The notes beneath the pieces are model-generated. The model was not told the DNA's origin and ran no database searches. It worked only from the letters and a program-made list of their open reading frames with translations. Below are positions 55,280 to 64,000 of a DNA stretch of 64,000 nucleotides, one piece after another. Position numbers and translations under genes: made by a program. Positions within the stretch are counted from its first letter, which is position 1. Each line of letters starts with the position of its first letter. The stretch spans positions 62,001-126,000 of the forward strand of contig JAJZYB010000001.1 in the NCBI GenBank assembly GCA_021806135.1, given 5' to 3'. The stretch comes from Thermoplasmata archaeon. Lineage in GTDB: Archaea > Thermoplasmatota > Thermoplasmata > Lutacidiplasmatales > UBA184.

Positions 55280-56476
55280 ATGGACGTGGGCCTGGTCGGA
55301 CAACCCAACGTGGGCAAATCCACCCTGTTCAACGCCCTCACCCTCCTTCACGTCCCCATGGCCCCGTACCCGTTCACCACCGTGGAACCCAACCGGGGGG
55401 TGAGCCATGTGCGCGTCCCCTGCCCCCACACGGAGCTCGGGCGCCCCTGCCAACCCGGGAACGCTCCGTGCGAGGAGGGGGTCCGATGGATCCCGGTCCA
55501 GCTCGTCGATGTGGCCGGCCTCGTTCCGGGGGCCCACCAGGGCCGGGGCCTCGGGAACCGCTTCCTGGACGACCTGCGCCAGGCCGAGGGGTTCCTCCAG
55601 GTGGTGGACCTGACCGGCGCCACCGGTCCGGAGGGGAACCGCTCGGCCCCCCACACGTTCGACCCCACGGAGGCCGTCCGCTTCCTGGAGGAGGAGCTCG
55701 TCCTCTGGCTCTCGGAGGTCCTTGGCCGCCAGTGGGACAAGCTCGCCCGCTCGGCCGAGCTCACGGGAGGGAAGCCGGACGAGCTCCTCGCCGGCCGGCT
55801 CGCCGGGCTGGGCTTCACCCTCCCCCAGGTCCAGGCCGCGCTCCGGCAGACCGCCTTGGACCAGGCCCACCCCTCCCGGTGGGAGGGGGATGCGCTGACC
55901 GGGTTGGCCCGTACGCTCATCACGACCCACCGGCCCCGTTGGGTGGTGGCCAACAAGGCGGACGAGTCCACCCCTCCGGCAGCGGAGCAGCTCCGGCAGG
56001 CCCTCGCCCCGTTGGCCTCCTCTCCGGCCTCTGCCGAGGTCGAGCTCACCCTCCGGCGGGCTGACCAGGCGGGGCTCATCCGCTACCGGCCGGGGGACAG
56101 CGGCTTCACCCGGGTCCGGCCGGACGCCCTCACGGCCGGGCAGGCCCGGGCCCTAGAAGGGATCGACCGGTTCCTTTCCCTCTGGCGGACCACCGGGGTC
56201 CAGGAGGCCCTGGAAGGGCTCGTCTTCACCGGCCTCCAACGCATGGTGGTCTTCCCGGTCGAGGACGAGAGCCGCTGGACCGATTCCAAGGGGCGGGTCC
56301 TCCCCGATGCCTTCCTGGTCCCCCGGGGGACCACGGCCCGGCAGCTCGCCTACCGGGTCCACACGGACCTCGGCGAAGGGTTCCTCAAGGCCGTGGACGC
56401 CCGACGGAAGCGTACCCTCGGCGCCGACCACCCGCTAGAACCCGGCGACGTGATCCGGGTGGTCTCCCACCGGTAG
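55280..56476 (+). CDS. OBG/YchF-type GTPase with TGS domain
   Basis: GLVGQPNVGKSTLFNALT, QLVDVAGLVPGAHQGRGLGNRFLDDLRQA, C-terminal TGS region. Confidence 0.92.
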   Translation: MDVGLVGQPNVGKSTLFNALTLLHVPMAPYPFTTVEPNRGVSHVRVPCPHTELGRPCQPGNAPCEEGVRWIPVQLVDVAGLVPGAHQGRGLGNRFLDDLRQAEGFLQVVDLTGATGPEGNRSAPHTFDPTEAVRFLEEELVLWLSEVLGRQWDKLARSAELTGGKPDELLAGRLAGLGFTLPQVQAALRQTALDQAHPSRWEGDALTGLARTLITTHRPRWVVANKADESTPPAAEQLRQALAPLASSPASAEVELTLRRADQAGLIRYRPGDSGFTRVRPDALTAGQARALEGIDRFLSLWRTTGVQEALEGLVFTGLQRMVVFPVEDESRWTDSKGRVLPDAFLVPRGTTARQLAYRVHTDLGEGFLKAVDARRKRTLGADHPLEPGDVIRVVSHR

Positions 56477-57463
56477 AGGCCCGTCCAGGGGTCGGGCGCC
56501 TCCGGGGGAGACCGCGAGGCGGTACGGGACCCCGCCGGCCCGGGCCCAGGCCTTCAGCAGGCCGGCCTCCTGGCCCTCGCGCGGCAAGGCGAGCACCGAG
56601 CCCCCCCCGCCCGCTCCCGTGAGCTTCGCGCCCTCCACAAAGGGCTCGGCTGCCCGCAGGAGCATCTCCAGCCGCGGATGGCTCGCCCCGAGCTCGGAGA
56701 GGAGACGATGGTTCTCCGCGAGGAGGTGCCCCACGTCGGCCCGGTCCTCCCTCCCGAGCGCCCGCTCTCCGTCCCGGGTCACCCGGGCGATACCGGCAAG
56801 GATCTCCTGGCCCCTGGCCGTATCGAAGACCTCCCCCACGCGTCGCACCACCGGGCCGGTGGCCTTGGCGACCCCGGAGTAGGAGGCGGCCCAGCTCCAG
56901 CCCGGATCCTTCACCCGGGAGACATGGAAGGCCGGGGAGCTTCCCTCCGAAGGGAGGTCCCAGAGCTCTCCTTCCCGGGGCTCCGCGCCCACGGCGAGGA
57001 TGCCCCCGGCGGCGGAGGCCGAGGTGTCCACGGGGCTTCCGACGCCCTGGGCCGCCCGCTCGATCCGGTAGCTCTCCTGCGCCAGCCGGGCCCGGTCGAG
57101 CCTACCCTCGGGCAGGAGGAAGCCGGCCACCAACCCCACGGTGAAGGCCGCTGAGGAACCCAGCCCCGACGCCCGGGGGAGCCCCGAGCGCACGGTCAGG
57201 GAGACGTCCTGCTCTCCCCACCCGGGGAAGCGCCGGATCGCCTCCGCGAGGTACGGGTTCCCCAGCTCCCGCCAGGGAAGCCCATTGACCTGAAGCCCTC
57301 CGTGAGACCGGCGGGGTTCGAAGCGCACCTCGGTGCCCCGGTCGAGGGCCATCACCAAGGCGGTCTTTCCCCGGACCACCGCGTGCTCTCCGAAGAGGAT
57401 CGCCTTTCCCGGGGCATGGAGGAGGAGGGGCCATCGCCGGGCCGGGAGCGGTTCCTCCGTCAC
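56435..57463 (-). CDS. Mevalonate kinase (GHMP)
   Basis: APGKAILFGEHAVVRGKTALV, GLPRASGLGSSAAFTVG, VGSPVDTSASAAGG, KLTGAGGGGSVLAL. Confidence 0.92.
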   Translation of the reverse strand: MTEEPLPARRWPLLLHAPGKAILFGEHAVVRGKTALVMALDRGTEVRFEPRRSHGGLQVNGLPWRELGNPYLAEAIRRFPGWGEQDVSLTVRSGLPRASGLGSSAAFTVGLVAGFLLPEGRLDRARLAQESYRIERAAQGVGSPVDTSASAAGGILAVGAEPREGELWDLPSEGSSPAFHVSRVKDPGWSWAASYSGVAKATGPVVRRVGEVFDTARGQEILAGIARVTRDGERALGREDRADVGHLLAENHRLLSELGASHPRLEMLLRAAEPFVEGAKLTGAGGGGSVLALPREGQEAGLLKAWARAGGVPYRLAVSPGGARPLDGPLPVGDHPDHVAGF

Positions 57464-58041
57464 CGGGCCGCTCCCGGGGCTGGGGGACCCGCCCCGGGAG
57501 GGGCGCGTTCCTCCACGCGCTTCCCCCGGGGGGAGGCGAGGATCCTCAGCCGGGCCCCGGAGCGCTCCTCCTCGGCGGGCGTCCCGAGCAGCCGGTCCAA
57601 CACCAACGCCAGGGCCGCCACCTCGCTATGGGGCTGGTGGGTGACGGCCACGTTGTGGTGGGCGAGGCTGTAGATCTCCGGGGGGACCTTGGCCCCCCCC
57701 ACCACCAGGAGGAATGGGCCCGGCCCCGTCCAGCGGTGCTTCACGCTGTCCAAGTCCTCCCCGTAGACCGTGAGATGGACGATGGTCCCCGGGTACTGGC
57801 GCAGGAAGGAGCGGGGGTTCGTGAGACCCTTGACCTCGAACGACCCCCCGAACCGGTCCCCCACCTCGGAGAGGCCCTTCGCCAACCGGGGGTCCGGAGG
57901 CTCCAGATAGAGCCTCCGGGCGCCCCAGGCCCGGGCGGTGAGCGCCACATGGGTGCTCAGCCGGGGGTCGCGGCCCGGCCGGTGCCCAAGCCGGAGGACC
58001 TCGACCACCCGGTCCCGGGGGCCGTCAGCTCCGGTGGCCAT
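57460..58041 (-). CDS. tRNA (cytidine(56)-2'-O)-methyltransferase, Trm56
   Basis: VEVLRLGHRPGRDPRLSTHVALTARAWGA, IVHLTVYGEDL, LLVVGGAKVPPEIYSLAHHNVAVTHQPHSEVAALA. Confidence 0.92.
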   Translation of the reverse strand: MATGADGPRDRVVEVLRLGHRPGRDPRLSTHVALTARAWGARRLYLEPPDPRLAKGLSEVGDRFGGSFEVKGLTNPRSFLRQYPGTIVHLTVYGEDLDSVKHRWTGPGPFLLVVGGAKVPPEIYSLAHHNVAVTHQPHSEVAALALVLDRLLGTPAEEERSGARLRILASPRGKRVEERAPPGAGPPAPGAAR

Positions 58042-58537
58042 TGAGCCGCTCGACGCGGTGGCCCCGGAACTCGAGCTTCTCGGAGCGCTTGATGAGCCCC
58101 TTGAGCCGGGTGGTGCTCATCTTCAGCTCCTCGGCCACGTCGGAGAAGAAGCGGCCCTGCTCCCCCACCAGGTCGTAGATCTCCTTCTCGAACCGGGCAT
58201 AGTCCTTGTCCGCCAGGGAGGCCACCGAGAGGATCTCCGAGACCTCTGTCAAGGGGGCGGTGGTGTTGATGTTCACCGTGGAATAGTAGGTGTGGAAGCT
58301 CTTCTCGGGGGACCGCTTCCCCTCCCGGGAGACCCAGCGGCTGTCCACCAGCTTCAGCTTCTCGAAGAAGCCCAGGACCTTCTCCCCCTCCTTGCCGAAC
58401 TCCTGCTCCACGTCCTCGGCCGTGACCCAGGACTCGGAGAGCTTCTTGAAGAGCGCGAGCTTGAGCGGGGAATCCACGGCCCGGAGCACGGGAACGAGGT
58501 CGGAGACTTCGTTGACCACCTTGATTCGCTGTTGCAT
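58025..58537 (-). CDS. Winged-helix ArsR-like regulator upstream of Trm56
   Basis: VLRAVDSPLKLALFKKLSESWVTAEDVEQEFGKEG...; position conserved next to trm56 (COG4738-like, from memory). Confidence 0.7.
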   Translation of the reverse strand: MQQRIKVVNEVSDLVPVLRAVDSPLKLALFKKLSESWVTAEDVEQEFGKEGEKVLGFFEKLKLVDSRWVSREGKRSPEKSFHTYYSTVNINTTAPLTEVSEILSVASLADKDYARFEKEIYDLVGEQGRFFSDVAEELKMSTTRLKGLIKRSEKLEFRGHRVERLNGHRS

Positions 58538-58580
58538 GGAGCTTCCTCGAGGGCCCCCGGCAAGATAACGGTACCACCCC

Positions 58581-58787
58581 TCAGGGAGGACCCGGCCGTG
58601 GCGGTGGGACCGCCGGGACGGGCTCCTCCAGCAGGGCCCGGCGGTACTTCTGGTAGCGGTCCTCAGGGGACCAGCGCACGGGGTGCGGGGAGCCCGCCGG
58701 GCCACCGCAGCGGGAGCAGACCTCCTTCAGGGTGTAGACGGCGCACCGGGAGCAGCGGTGGAGCAGGGCCGGCGGCATGGGTCTCAC
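58581..58787 (-). CDS. nop10: H/ACA RNP protein Nop10
   Basis: RCSRCAVYTLKEVCSRCGGPAGSPHPVRWSPEDRYQKYRR. Confidence 0.93.
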   Translation of the reverse strand: MRPMPPALLHRCSRCAVYTLKEVCSRCGGPAGSPHPVRWSPEDRYQKYRRALLEEPVPAVPPPRPGPP

Positions 58788-59563
58788 AGGTGGGTGAACG
58801 TGCCCTTACCGCCCAGGGCCTTGATCTTCCCCAGGGCGAGGTCCGAAGCGCGTTTGAGCAGCTCTTCGGTGGGCTTGTACTGGGAGCCGGTCACCACCAC
58901 CCGGTACCGGGGGGCGCCCACATACTGGATCTCGATGGCCTTCGGCGAGGCCCCCTCCGCCGCCAGGAGAGCCTCCCGGACGGCCTCCACCCCCGTCGGG
59001 CCGGGGTGGGAGACCTCGAGCACGCCGGAGATCTCCACGTGCGGAGGGGAGATGTTCTCCTGGGCGACCTTGAGGAAGGCCTCCACCCAGGGTCCCTTGA
59101 GCCCGTCCGCGGCGAAGCGTCCGGGGTCGGAGGAGGCGGTCTCGAAGGCGTTGAAGAGGCTCCCGTAGCGCTCCAGCAGGGGTCCGCCGAACGTGGCCAT
59201 GGCCTGGGGGACCTCCATCTTGAGGGCCTTGGCCACGACCCCCACGAGCTTCTGCGCCCGTTGCTCGTTCTTGAAGGCCTGGAGCTTTTCCCGACGCTGG
59301 TGCTCGTTGATCCGCTTTAAGGACAGGTCCACCTGGCCCTTGTCGTGGTCCAGATGGATCACCCGGCCGACGATCTTCTGCCCTTCCCGGATGTAGTCCC
59401 GGATGTACTTCACCCAGCCGGTCGCCACCTCGGAGAGGTGGATGAACGCCTCCCGGCCGCCGTACTCGTCCAGGGTCACCACGGCACCGAAGTTCCGGAT
59501 GGACCGGACGGTCGCCACCACGAACTCCCCCTCCTCGGGGAGCTTCTGCCGGAAATCCGCCAT
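58784..59563 (-). CDS. Translation initiation factor aIF2 alpha
   Basis: S1 domain EGEFVVATVRSIRNFGAVVTLDEYGGREAFIHLSEVATGWVKYIRDYIREGQ. Confidence 0.94.
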   Translation of the reverse strand: MADFRQKLPEEGEFVVATVRSIRNFGAVVTLDEYGGREAFIHLSEVATGWVKYIRDYIREGQKIVGRVIHLDHDKGQVDLSLKRINEHQRREKLQAFKNEQRAQKLVGVVAKALKMEVPQAMATFGGPLLERYGSLFNAFETASSDPGRFAADGLKGPWVEAFLKVAQENISPPHVEISGVLEVSHPGPTGVEAVREALLAAEGASPKAIEIQYVGAPRYRVVVTGSQYKPTEELLKRASDLALGKIKALGGKGTFTHL

Positions 59564-59585
59564 GCGCGCCTCCCTGGACGAGGGG

Positions 59586-59774
59586 TCAGGCCAGGGCCCG
59601 CAACACTTCGCCCCGGAAGTTGCCGAGGCCCCCCGTGGGGGTGGCCAGGAGGGCCCCACAGATGGTGCAGTTCACCGTCGTGGCGGGGCGGCGGAAGACC
59701 ACCTGCTCCTTGGAGCAGTCGCGGCAGCGTACCAGGACGAACCGGGAGGCGGCCGGGGCAGGCTCCTCGGTCAT
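59586..59774 (-). CDS. rps27e: Ribosomal protein S27e
   Basis: FVLVRCRDCSKEQVVFRRPATTVNCTICGALLATPTGG. Confidence 0.94.
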   Translation of the reverse strand: MTEEPAPAASRFVLVRCRDCSKEQVVFRRPATTVNCTICGALLATPTGGLGNFRGEVLRALA

Positions 59775-60058
59775 CCTTTGTGCTCCCGGAGCTCCAACTG
59801 GCTCGCCCGGAAGCTCTTCGGCTGGACGGTGTACTTGCAAGTCTTGCATCGGTAGCGAAGGTAGACCCTCCGGACGGCCTTGGCCCGTCCCTCGGGCTTG
59901 GGCCGGGGAAAGCCGCCGTATCCGCGCTGGGCCCGGCGGAACCGTCGTTGCCCCCACTTGAGCTCGCTCGCCGCCCGCTTGCGGCCCCGGTCCACGTCGT
60001 GGGCCGTGTGATGGTGGCATTTCGGACAGTAGGCCGAGATCTCCTTCGGGAAGTGCAT
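59771..60058 (-). CDS. rpl44e: Ribosomal protein L44e
   Basis: CPKCHHHTAHDVDRGRKR...GYGGFPRPKPEGRAKAVRRVYLRYRCKTC; TATA gctaaataac gives leaderless geometry. Confidence 0.94.
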   Translation of the reverse strand: MHFPKEISAYCPKCHHHTAHDVDRGRKRAASELKWGQRRFRRAQRGYGGFPRPKPEGRAKAVRRVYLRYRCKTCKYTVQPKSFRASQLELREHKG

Positions 60059-60083
60059 AGGGAGGGCCCGCGAGGGAACCGTG

Positions 60084-61157
60084 TTATTTAGCCTTGCGGA
60101 CGGATCGAGAGGCCTTCTGCGGGGGGCTGGGCCCCTTCCGGCGCGCAGGCACGACGACCGAGCCGGAGAGGAAGGCGTCCACCTCCGCATCCGAGACCTC
60201 CTCCGGTGAGCCCGAGGCGGCCGGGGGACCCGGGAGCCTCTGGGGTGCCTTTAGGGGTGCCGTCCCCTTCCTGGCCGAGGAGGGGATGGGACGAGGAGGA
60301 GCGGGTCTCGCTGGCTCGGAAGAGGGAGAGACCACCGGCGGTGTCCTCAGCGGTCCGACCTCCCCCTGGAGGAAGTTCCGGATCTCCCGGAGGGCATGGG
60401 CAGCCAGATCCGGGCGGTGGGCGGAGACGTCGCCGGGGTTGAGGAAGCCGTGCTCGGCCTCCGCATAGACCACACTCTTGAACGAGAGGCCGCGCTTCCG
60501 CATCTCCGACTCCCAGGTCTTGAGCTGAGAGGTCAGACGAAGGTCCTTCCCGGCATAGATGCCCAGAACAGGGGCGGAAAGACGGGCAAGGTCCTCCCAG
60601 GGAAGGAGGGGGCGCCCGTAGCAGACCACCACGGCGCGGACCCGGGGGTCGAGGGTCCCGAGGGTCCAGGCGTACCCGCCTCCCATGCTGAGGCCCAGGC
60701 AAGCGAGGCGGTTCCCGTCGACGCCCGGGGTCCGGCGGAGCGCAGTCACGCACTCCTTCAAGGCCGCCACGGCCCGAGGGTCCGGCGCGTAGAGGGGGAT
60801 CCGTGCCCCCCGTCGAAGGCGCTCCTGGTCGGGCCGGGGGAGCTCCGCCACCACCGCCTCGAAGGGCGGGACGTAGCTCCCGTGGAAGGGGAGGTCCTTC
60901 AGGATCCGGAGCACCTCGCGGATGTCTTCGGGGGTGGGTGGGTCCGGGCCCAAGGAGTAGAGGTCCGGGGCCACCACTTCGAATCCCCAGGAGGCGAAGG
61001 TCCCCGCGAGATCGTGCTCCTGCGACGTGAGGCCCAGCGCGGTGTGGAGGAGCACCAGGCCCGGGTGGTTCGATGCCGGTCCCGCCGGCGAGGCCCGAAG
61101 GGCCTGGAACCGGGCATGGGCCGGGCCGAGTTCCACCATGGTCCCCTCGGTCTCCAC
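60084..61157 (-). CDS. Dienelactone-hydrolase-family protein with low-complexity basic C-terminal tail
   Basis: GLVLLHTALGLTSQEHDLAGTFASWGFEVVAPDLYS, CLGLSMGGGYAW, AEHGFLNPG. Confidence 0.82.
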   Translation of the reverse strand: METEGTMVELGPAHARFQALRASPAGPASNHPGLVLLHTALGLTSQEHDLAGTFASWGFEVVAPDLYSLGPDPPTPEDIREVLRILKDLPFHGSYVPPFEAVVAELPRPDQERLRRGARIPLYAPDPRAVAALKECVTALRRTPGVDGNRLACLGLSMGGGYAWTLGTLDPRVRAVVVCYGRPLLPWEDLARLSAPVLGIYAGKDLRLTSQLKTWESEMRKRGLSFKSVVYAEAEHGFLNPGDVSAHRPDLAAHALREIRNFLQGEVGPLRTPPVVSPSSEPARPAPPRPIPSSARKGTAPLKAPQRLPGPPAASGSPEEVSDAEVDAFLSGSVVVPARRKGPSPPQKASRSVRKAK

Positions 61158-61328
61158 GTTGGATCAGCTCCGTCCGCCCGGGAGGGGGCAGGGCATTCTA
61201 GCCCGCTTCCTCTACTTGAAGCTCGTTCGGGCCTCCCCGGAGGATCGCCTCCCTCCCTGGAAGGGCTTCCCCTGACGGAAGAGGGCCCAACCTTTATACG
61301 GAGAAACTCTCTCGGCCGCCGTCACCCC

Positions 61329-61967
61329 ATGCCCGAGCTGAGCCCTCTTGAGGCGATCCAGAAGGTCCTCGCGGACTCCCCTCCACGGAAGTTCAAGGAG
61401 TCCCTGGAGGTGGCGATCAACCTGAAGGAGCTCGACCTCACGCTCCCGAAGAACCGGATCGAGGAGGAGGTCGCGCTCCCCAAGGGCCGGGGGAAGCCGG
61501 TGAAGGTGGGCGTCTTCGCCACCGTGGAGATGGCCCCCAAGGTCCGCTCCACCGCCGACCTGGTGATCACCCCGGAGACGCTGGACGACCTGTTCAAGAC
61601 CAAGCGGCAGAGCCGCAAGCAGGTGAACCAGGTGGACTTCTTCCTTGCCGAGGCGCCCCTGATGCCCACCATCGGGAAGCGTCTGGGGACCGTCATGGGG
61701 CCTCGGGGGAAGGTGCCGCGTCCCATGGCTCCCGGGTCGGACCCCACGCCCGTCATCAACACGCTTCATCGGGCCGTCCGCCTCAGGAACCGGGGAAAGC
61801 GCACTTTCCACGCCCCGCTGGGGACCCGGGACATGCCCCCCGAGGACCTCGCCGAGAACCTCCAGGCGCTCCTCAACCGGGTGGTGGGCAAGCTTGAGCG
61901 GGGCCGCAACAACATCGAGAGCGTGTACGTGAAGACCAGCCAGGGACCTTCGGTCCGGGTCTGGTAG
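61329..61967 (+). CDS. rpl1: Ribosomal protein L1
   Basis: LPTIGKRLGTVMGPRGKVPRP-like MPTIGKRLGTVMGPRGKVPRPM; TATA ctttatac about 61290. Confidence 0.94.
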   Translation: MPELSPLEAIQKVLADSPPRKFKESLEVAINLKELDLTLPKNRIEEEVALPKGRGKPVKVGVFATVEMAPKVRSTADLVITPETLDDLFKTKRQSRKQVNQVDFFLAEAPLMPTIGKRLGTVMGPRGKVPRPMAPGSDPTPVINTLHRAVRLRNRGKRTFHAPLGTRDMPPEDLAENLQALLNRVVGKLERGRNNIESVYVKTSQGPSVRVW

Positions 61968-61976
61968 GAGACGAGC

Positions 61977-62861
61977 ATGGCTACTGCGGCTACCGAACTC
62001 CCGATCGCCGAACCCTCCACCCTGGAGAGGAAGCGTGCCCGGGTCCGGTTGCTCTCCGAGGAGCTGCTCTCGCACCGGGTGGTGGGTGTGGTGGCGTTCC
62101 GGGGCGTCCCGGCCTCCGCCCTCCAGAGCATGCGCCGGGAGCTCCGGTCCCGGGGGAGCCGGCTACGGGTCGCCCCGAACACCCTGCTGACCCACGCGCT
62201 CACCGAAGCGGCGGCCGAGCGGCCCGCCCTCAAGGAGCTCATTCCGCTCATCCGGGACCAGAGCGGCATCCTCTTCTCCGGGCTCAACCCGTTCATGGTC
62301 TACCAGGAACTGGAACAGACCCGGCAACCCACCTACGCCCACGGTGGAGAGGTCGCCCCGGAGGACGTGAAGGTGCCGGCCGGCGAGACCTCCTTCAAGC
62401 CGGGCCCCATCGTCGGGGAACTCCAGCATGCCGGGCTCCCCGCGGCCATCGAGAAGGGAAAGGTGGTCCTGAAGAAGGACACGGTGCTCGTCGCCCAGGG
62501 CCAGGTCATCTCCCGGGAAGTGGCCCAGATCCTCACCCGGCTCGAAGTGAAACCGCTGGAGGTGGGCCTCATCCTCCAAGGAGCCACCGAGGAATCGTTC
62601 TTCTACCCGCGTGAGACGCTGGCCGTCGACCTGGTCTCCCGGCGGGACGACCTCGCCCGGGCCCATGTCCGGGCCCTGGCGTTGGCCGTCCGCGTGGGGT
62701 GGGCCACCCCCGAGACGGCTCCGCGCCTCGTGACCCGCGCCCACCGGGAGGCGCTCGCCCTGGCGGTAGCCGGGGCCTATCCCACCCCCGAGAGCGTCTC
62801 GCCGCTGCTGCGGAAGGCGTACCGGGAAGCCCTCGCCATCGAAGGACTCAAGAAGGATTGA
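61977..62861 (+). CDS. rpl10: Ribosomal protein L10 (P0)
   Basis: [36 protein letters not shown]...; between L1 and P1. Confidence 0.93.
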   Translation: MATAATELPIAEPSTLERKRARVRLLSEELLSHRVVGVVAFRGVPASALQSMRRELRSRGSRLRVAPNTLLTHALTEAAAERPALKELIPLIRDQSGILFSGLNPFMVYQELEQTRQPTYAHGGEVAPEDVKVPAGETSFKPGPIVGELQHAGLPAAIEKGKVVLKKDTVLVAQGQVISREVAQILTRLEVKPLEVGLILQGATEESFFYPRETLAVDLVSRRDDLARAHVRALALAVRVGWATPETAPRLVTRAHREALALAVAGAYPTPESVSPLLRKAYREALAIEGLKKD

Positions 62862-62883
62862 GAACCCCAAGGAGGAGAAGACC

Positions 62884-63201
62884 ATGCAGTACGTCTACGG
62901 AGCCCTGTTGCTCCACACCGCCGGCAAGCCCATCGACGAAAAGGGGATCACCAGTGTGCTCACCGCCGCGGGCACCGCTCCCGACCCCGCCCAGGTGAAG
63001 GTCCTGCTGGCCTCCCTGGAAGGGGTGAACATCCCCGAGGTCCTCGCCAAGGCGGAGACCGTGAGCGTGGCGGCCGCCCCCGCCGCGCCGGCCTCCGGCG
63101 AGAAGAAGGACGACAAGACCGAAGGGAAGAAAGAGGAGAAGGAAGAGAAGGGGGTCACCGAGGAGGAGGCCGCCGAGGGACTCTCCGCCCTCTTCGGCTA
63201 G
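62884..63201 (+). CDS. Acidic ribosomal protein P1 (L12)
   Basis: [30 protein letters not shown]..., acidic C-terminus ...EGLSALFG. Confidence 0.95.
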   Translation: MQYVYGALLLHTAGKPIDEKGITSVLTAAGTAPDPAQVKVLLASLEGVNIPEVLAKAETVSVAAAPAAPASGEKKDDKTEGKKEEKEEKGVTEEEAAEGLSALFG

Positions 63202-63327
63202 ACCCGAGGTCCGTCCCCGAGCACCGGGGAGGCCTTTCGGCCACCCCGGAAAACCCCTTCCCTCCTTGAGGTCCCTACCCCCCGGGGGAGCGAACACCTA
63301 AAGACCCCGGGACTCTCAATCGCAGCG

Positions 63328-64000
63328 TTGCCGCTCAAGGAGGCCTGTGGCGTGGTGGGGATCTCCCTTCCGCACCGGGGCGTGGCCCCGTACCTCTACC
63401 TGGGGCTCCGGGCCCTTCAGCACCGCGGCCAGGAATCCGCGGGCATCTCCACGAGCTCCCACGGCCAGCTCTACCACCGGCGGGGGATGGGGCTCGTCCA
63501 CGAGGTCTTCGACCAGGACGCCCTCACCACCCTTCGAGGGAGCACCGGGATTGGACACGTCCGCTACTCCACCACGGGGACCTCGAGCCTGGAGAACGCG
63601 CAACCGGTCAGCGTGAACGTGGGAGAAGGGGAGCTCGCCCTGGGCCACAACGGGGACCTGGTGAACTTCTCCCGCCTGAAGCGGCGGCTCCTGGGCCTGG
63701 GAGTGGAGTTCCTCGGGAGCTCGGACACAGAGGCCATGGGGCAGCTCATCGCCGTGGAGTTCTCCCGGACCCGGGACATGTCCACGGCCATCCGGCGGGC
63801 CATGGGGGAGATGTCCGGAGGATATGCCGTGACCCTGGTGCACGGGAACCGGGTCTACGGGTTCCGGGACCCCCAGGGGATCCGGCCGCTCTCCCTGGGC
63901 ACGCTCAAGGACGGGCACGCGCTGGCGAGCGAGTCCGTGGCGCTCGAGCTCATGGGCGGCGAGATGATCCGGGACGTGAAGCCCGGGGAGGTGGTGACCT
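63328..64000 (+). CDS. purF: Amidophosphoribosyltransferase (partial, runs off the right edge)
   Basis: LPLKEACGVVGISLPHRGVAPYLYLGLRALQHRGQESAGISTS, GHVRYSTTG, DTEAMGQLIA; TTG start. Confidence 0.92.
   Translation, partial: MPLKEACGVVGISLPHRGVAPYLYLGLRALQHRGQESAGISTSSHGQLYHRRGMGLVHEVFDQDALTTLRGSTGIGHVRYSTTGTSSLENAQPVSVNVGEGELALGHNGDLVNFSRLKRRLLGLGVEFLGSSDTEAMGQLIAVEFSRTRDMSTAIRRAMGEMSGGYAVTLVHGNRVYGFRDPQGIRPLSLGTLKDGHALASESVALELMGGEMIRDVKPGEVVT

Noticed and set aside
1-64000. CRISPR arrays, insertion sequences, integrases, restriction or defence modules
   Set aside because: No direct-repeat arrays, transposase motifs or defence-gene signatures were recognised; the window reads as a core chromosomal region.

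Overview
This window is GC-rich, gene-dense archaeal chromosome. It most resembles a high-GC Thermoplasmatota-type euryarchaeon; that assignment is inference from gene content only. Informational genes include prefoldin beta, the L44e-S27e-aIF2alpha-Nop10 cluster, L1-L10-P1, aIF5A, EndA, Trm56, DTD2 and KEOPS Pcc1. Archaeal lipid genes include GGGP synthase, DGGGP synthase, CarS and mevalonate kinase. The centrepiece is a 15-gene co-directional supercluster (12523-27847) running from aspartate (asd, aspartate kinase) through the archaeal ADH-synthase/DHQ-synthase-II shikimate route (with a fused AroDE) to chorismate and tryptophan (trpEGDCFBA). It is preceded by an unusually long leader. That leader holds a candidate leaderless 21-codon leader peptide ending Trp-Ala-Trp-stop (12358-12423), followed by mutually exclusive RNA helices. 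I consider this attenuation-like leader the best candidate for an undescribed system. Other points of interest: a giant alpha-helical coiled-coil protein without a canonical start codon, an HTH-ferritin-like regulator next to a ZIP-like transporter whose His ligands are replaced by Gln, tandem dyads upstream of that locus, an RHH gene with a palindrome over its TATA region, and several small Cys-rich or zinc-ribbon ORFs, two of which (3484-3633 and 27962-28132) are absent from the ORF track. No CRISPR array, transposon or rRNA was seen; there is one tRNA, Glu(CTC). Most of the very long alternative ORFs in the track are GC-driven antisense artefacts. Product calls are by eye from motifs and remembered family signatures; no searches were run.
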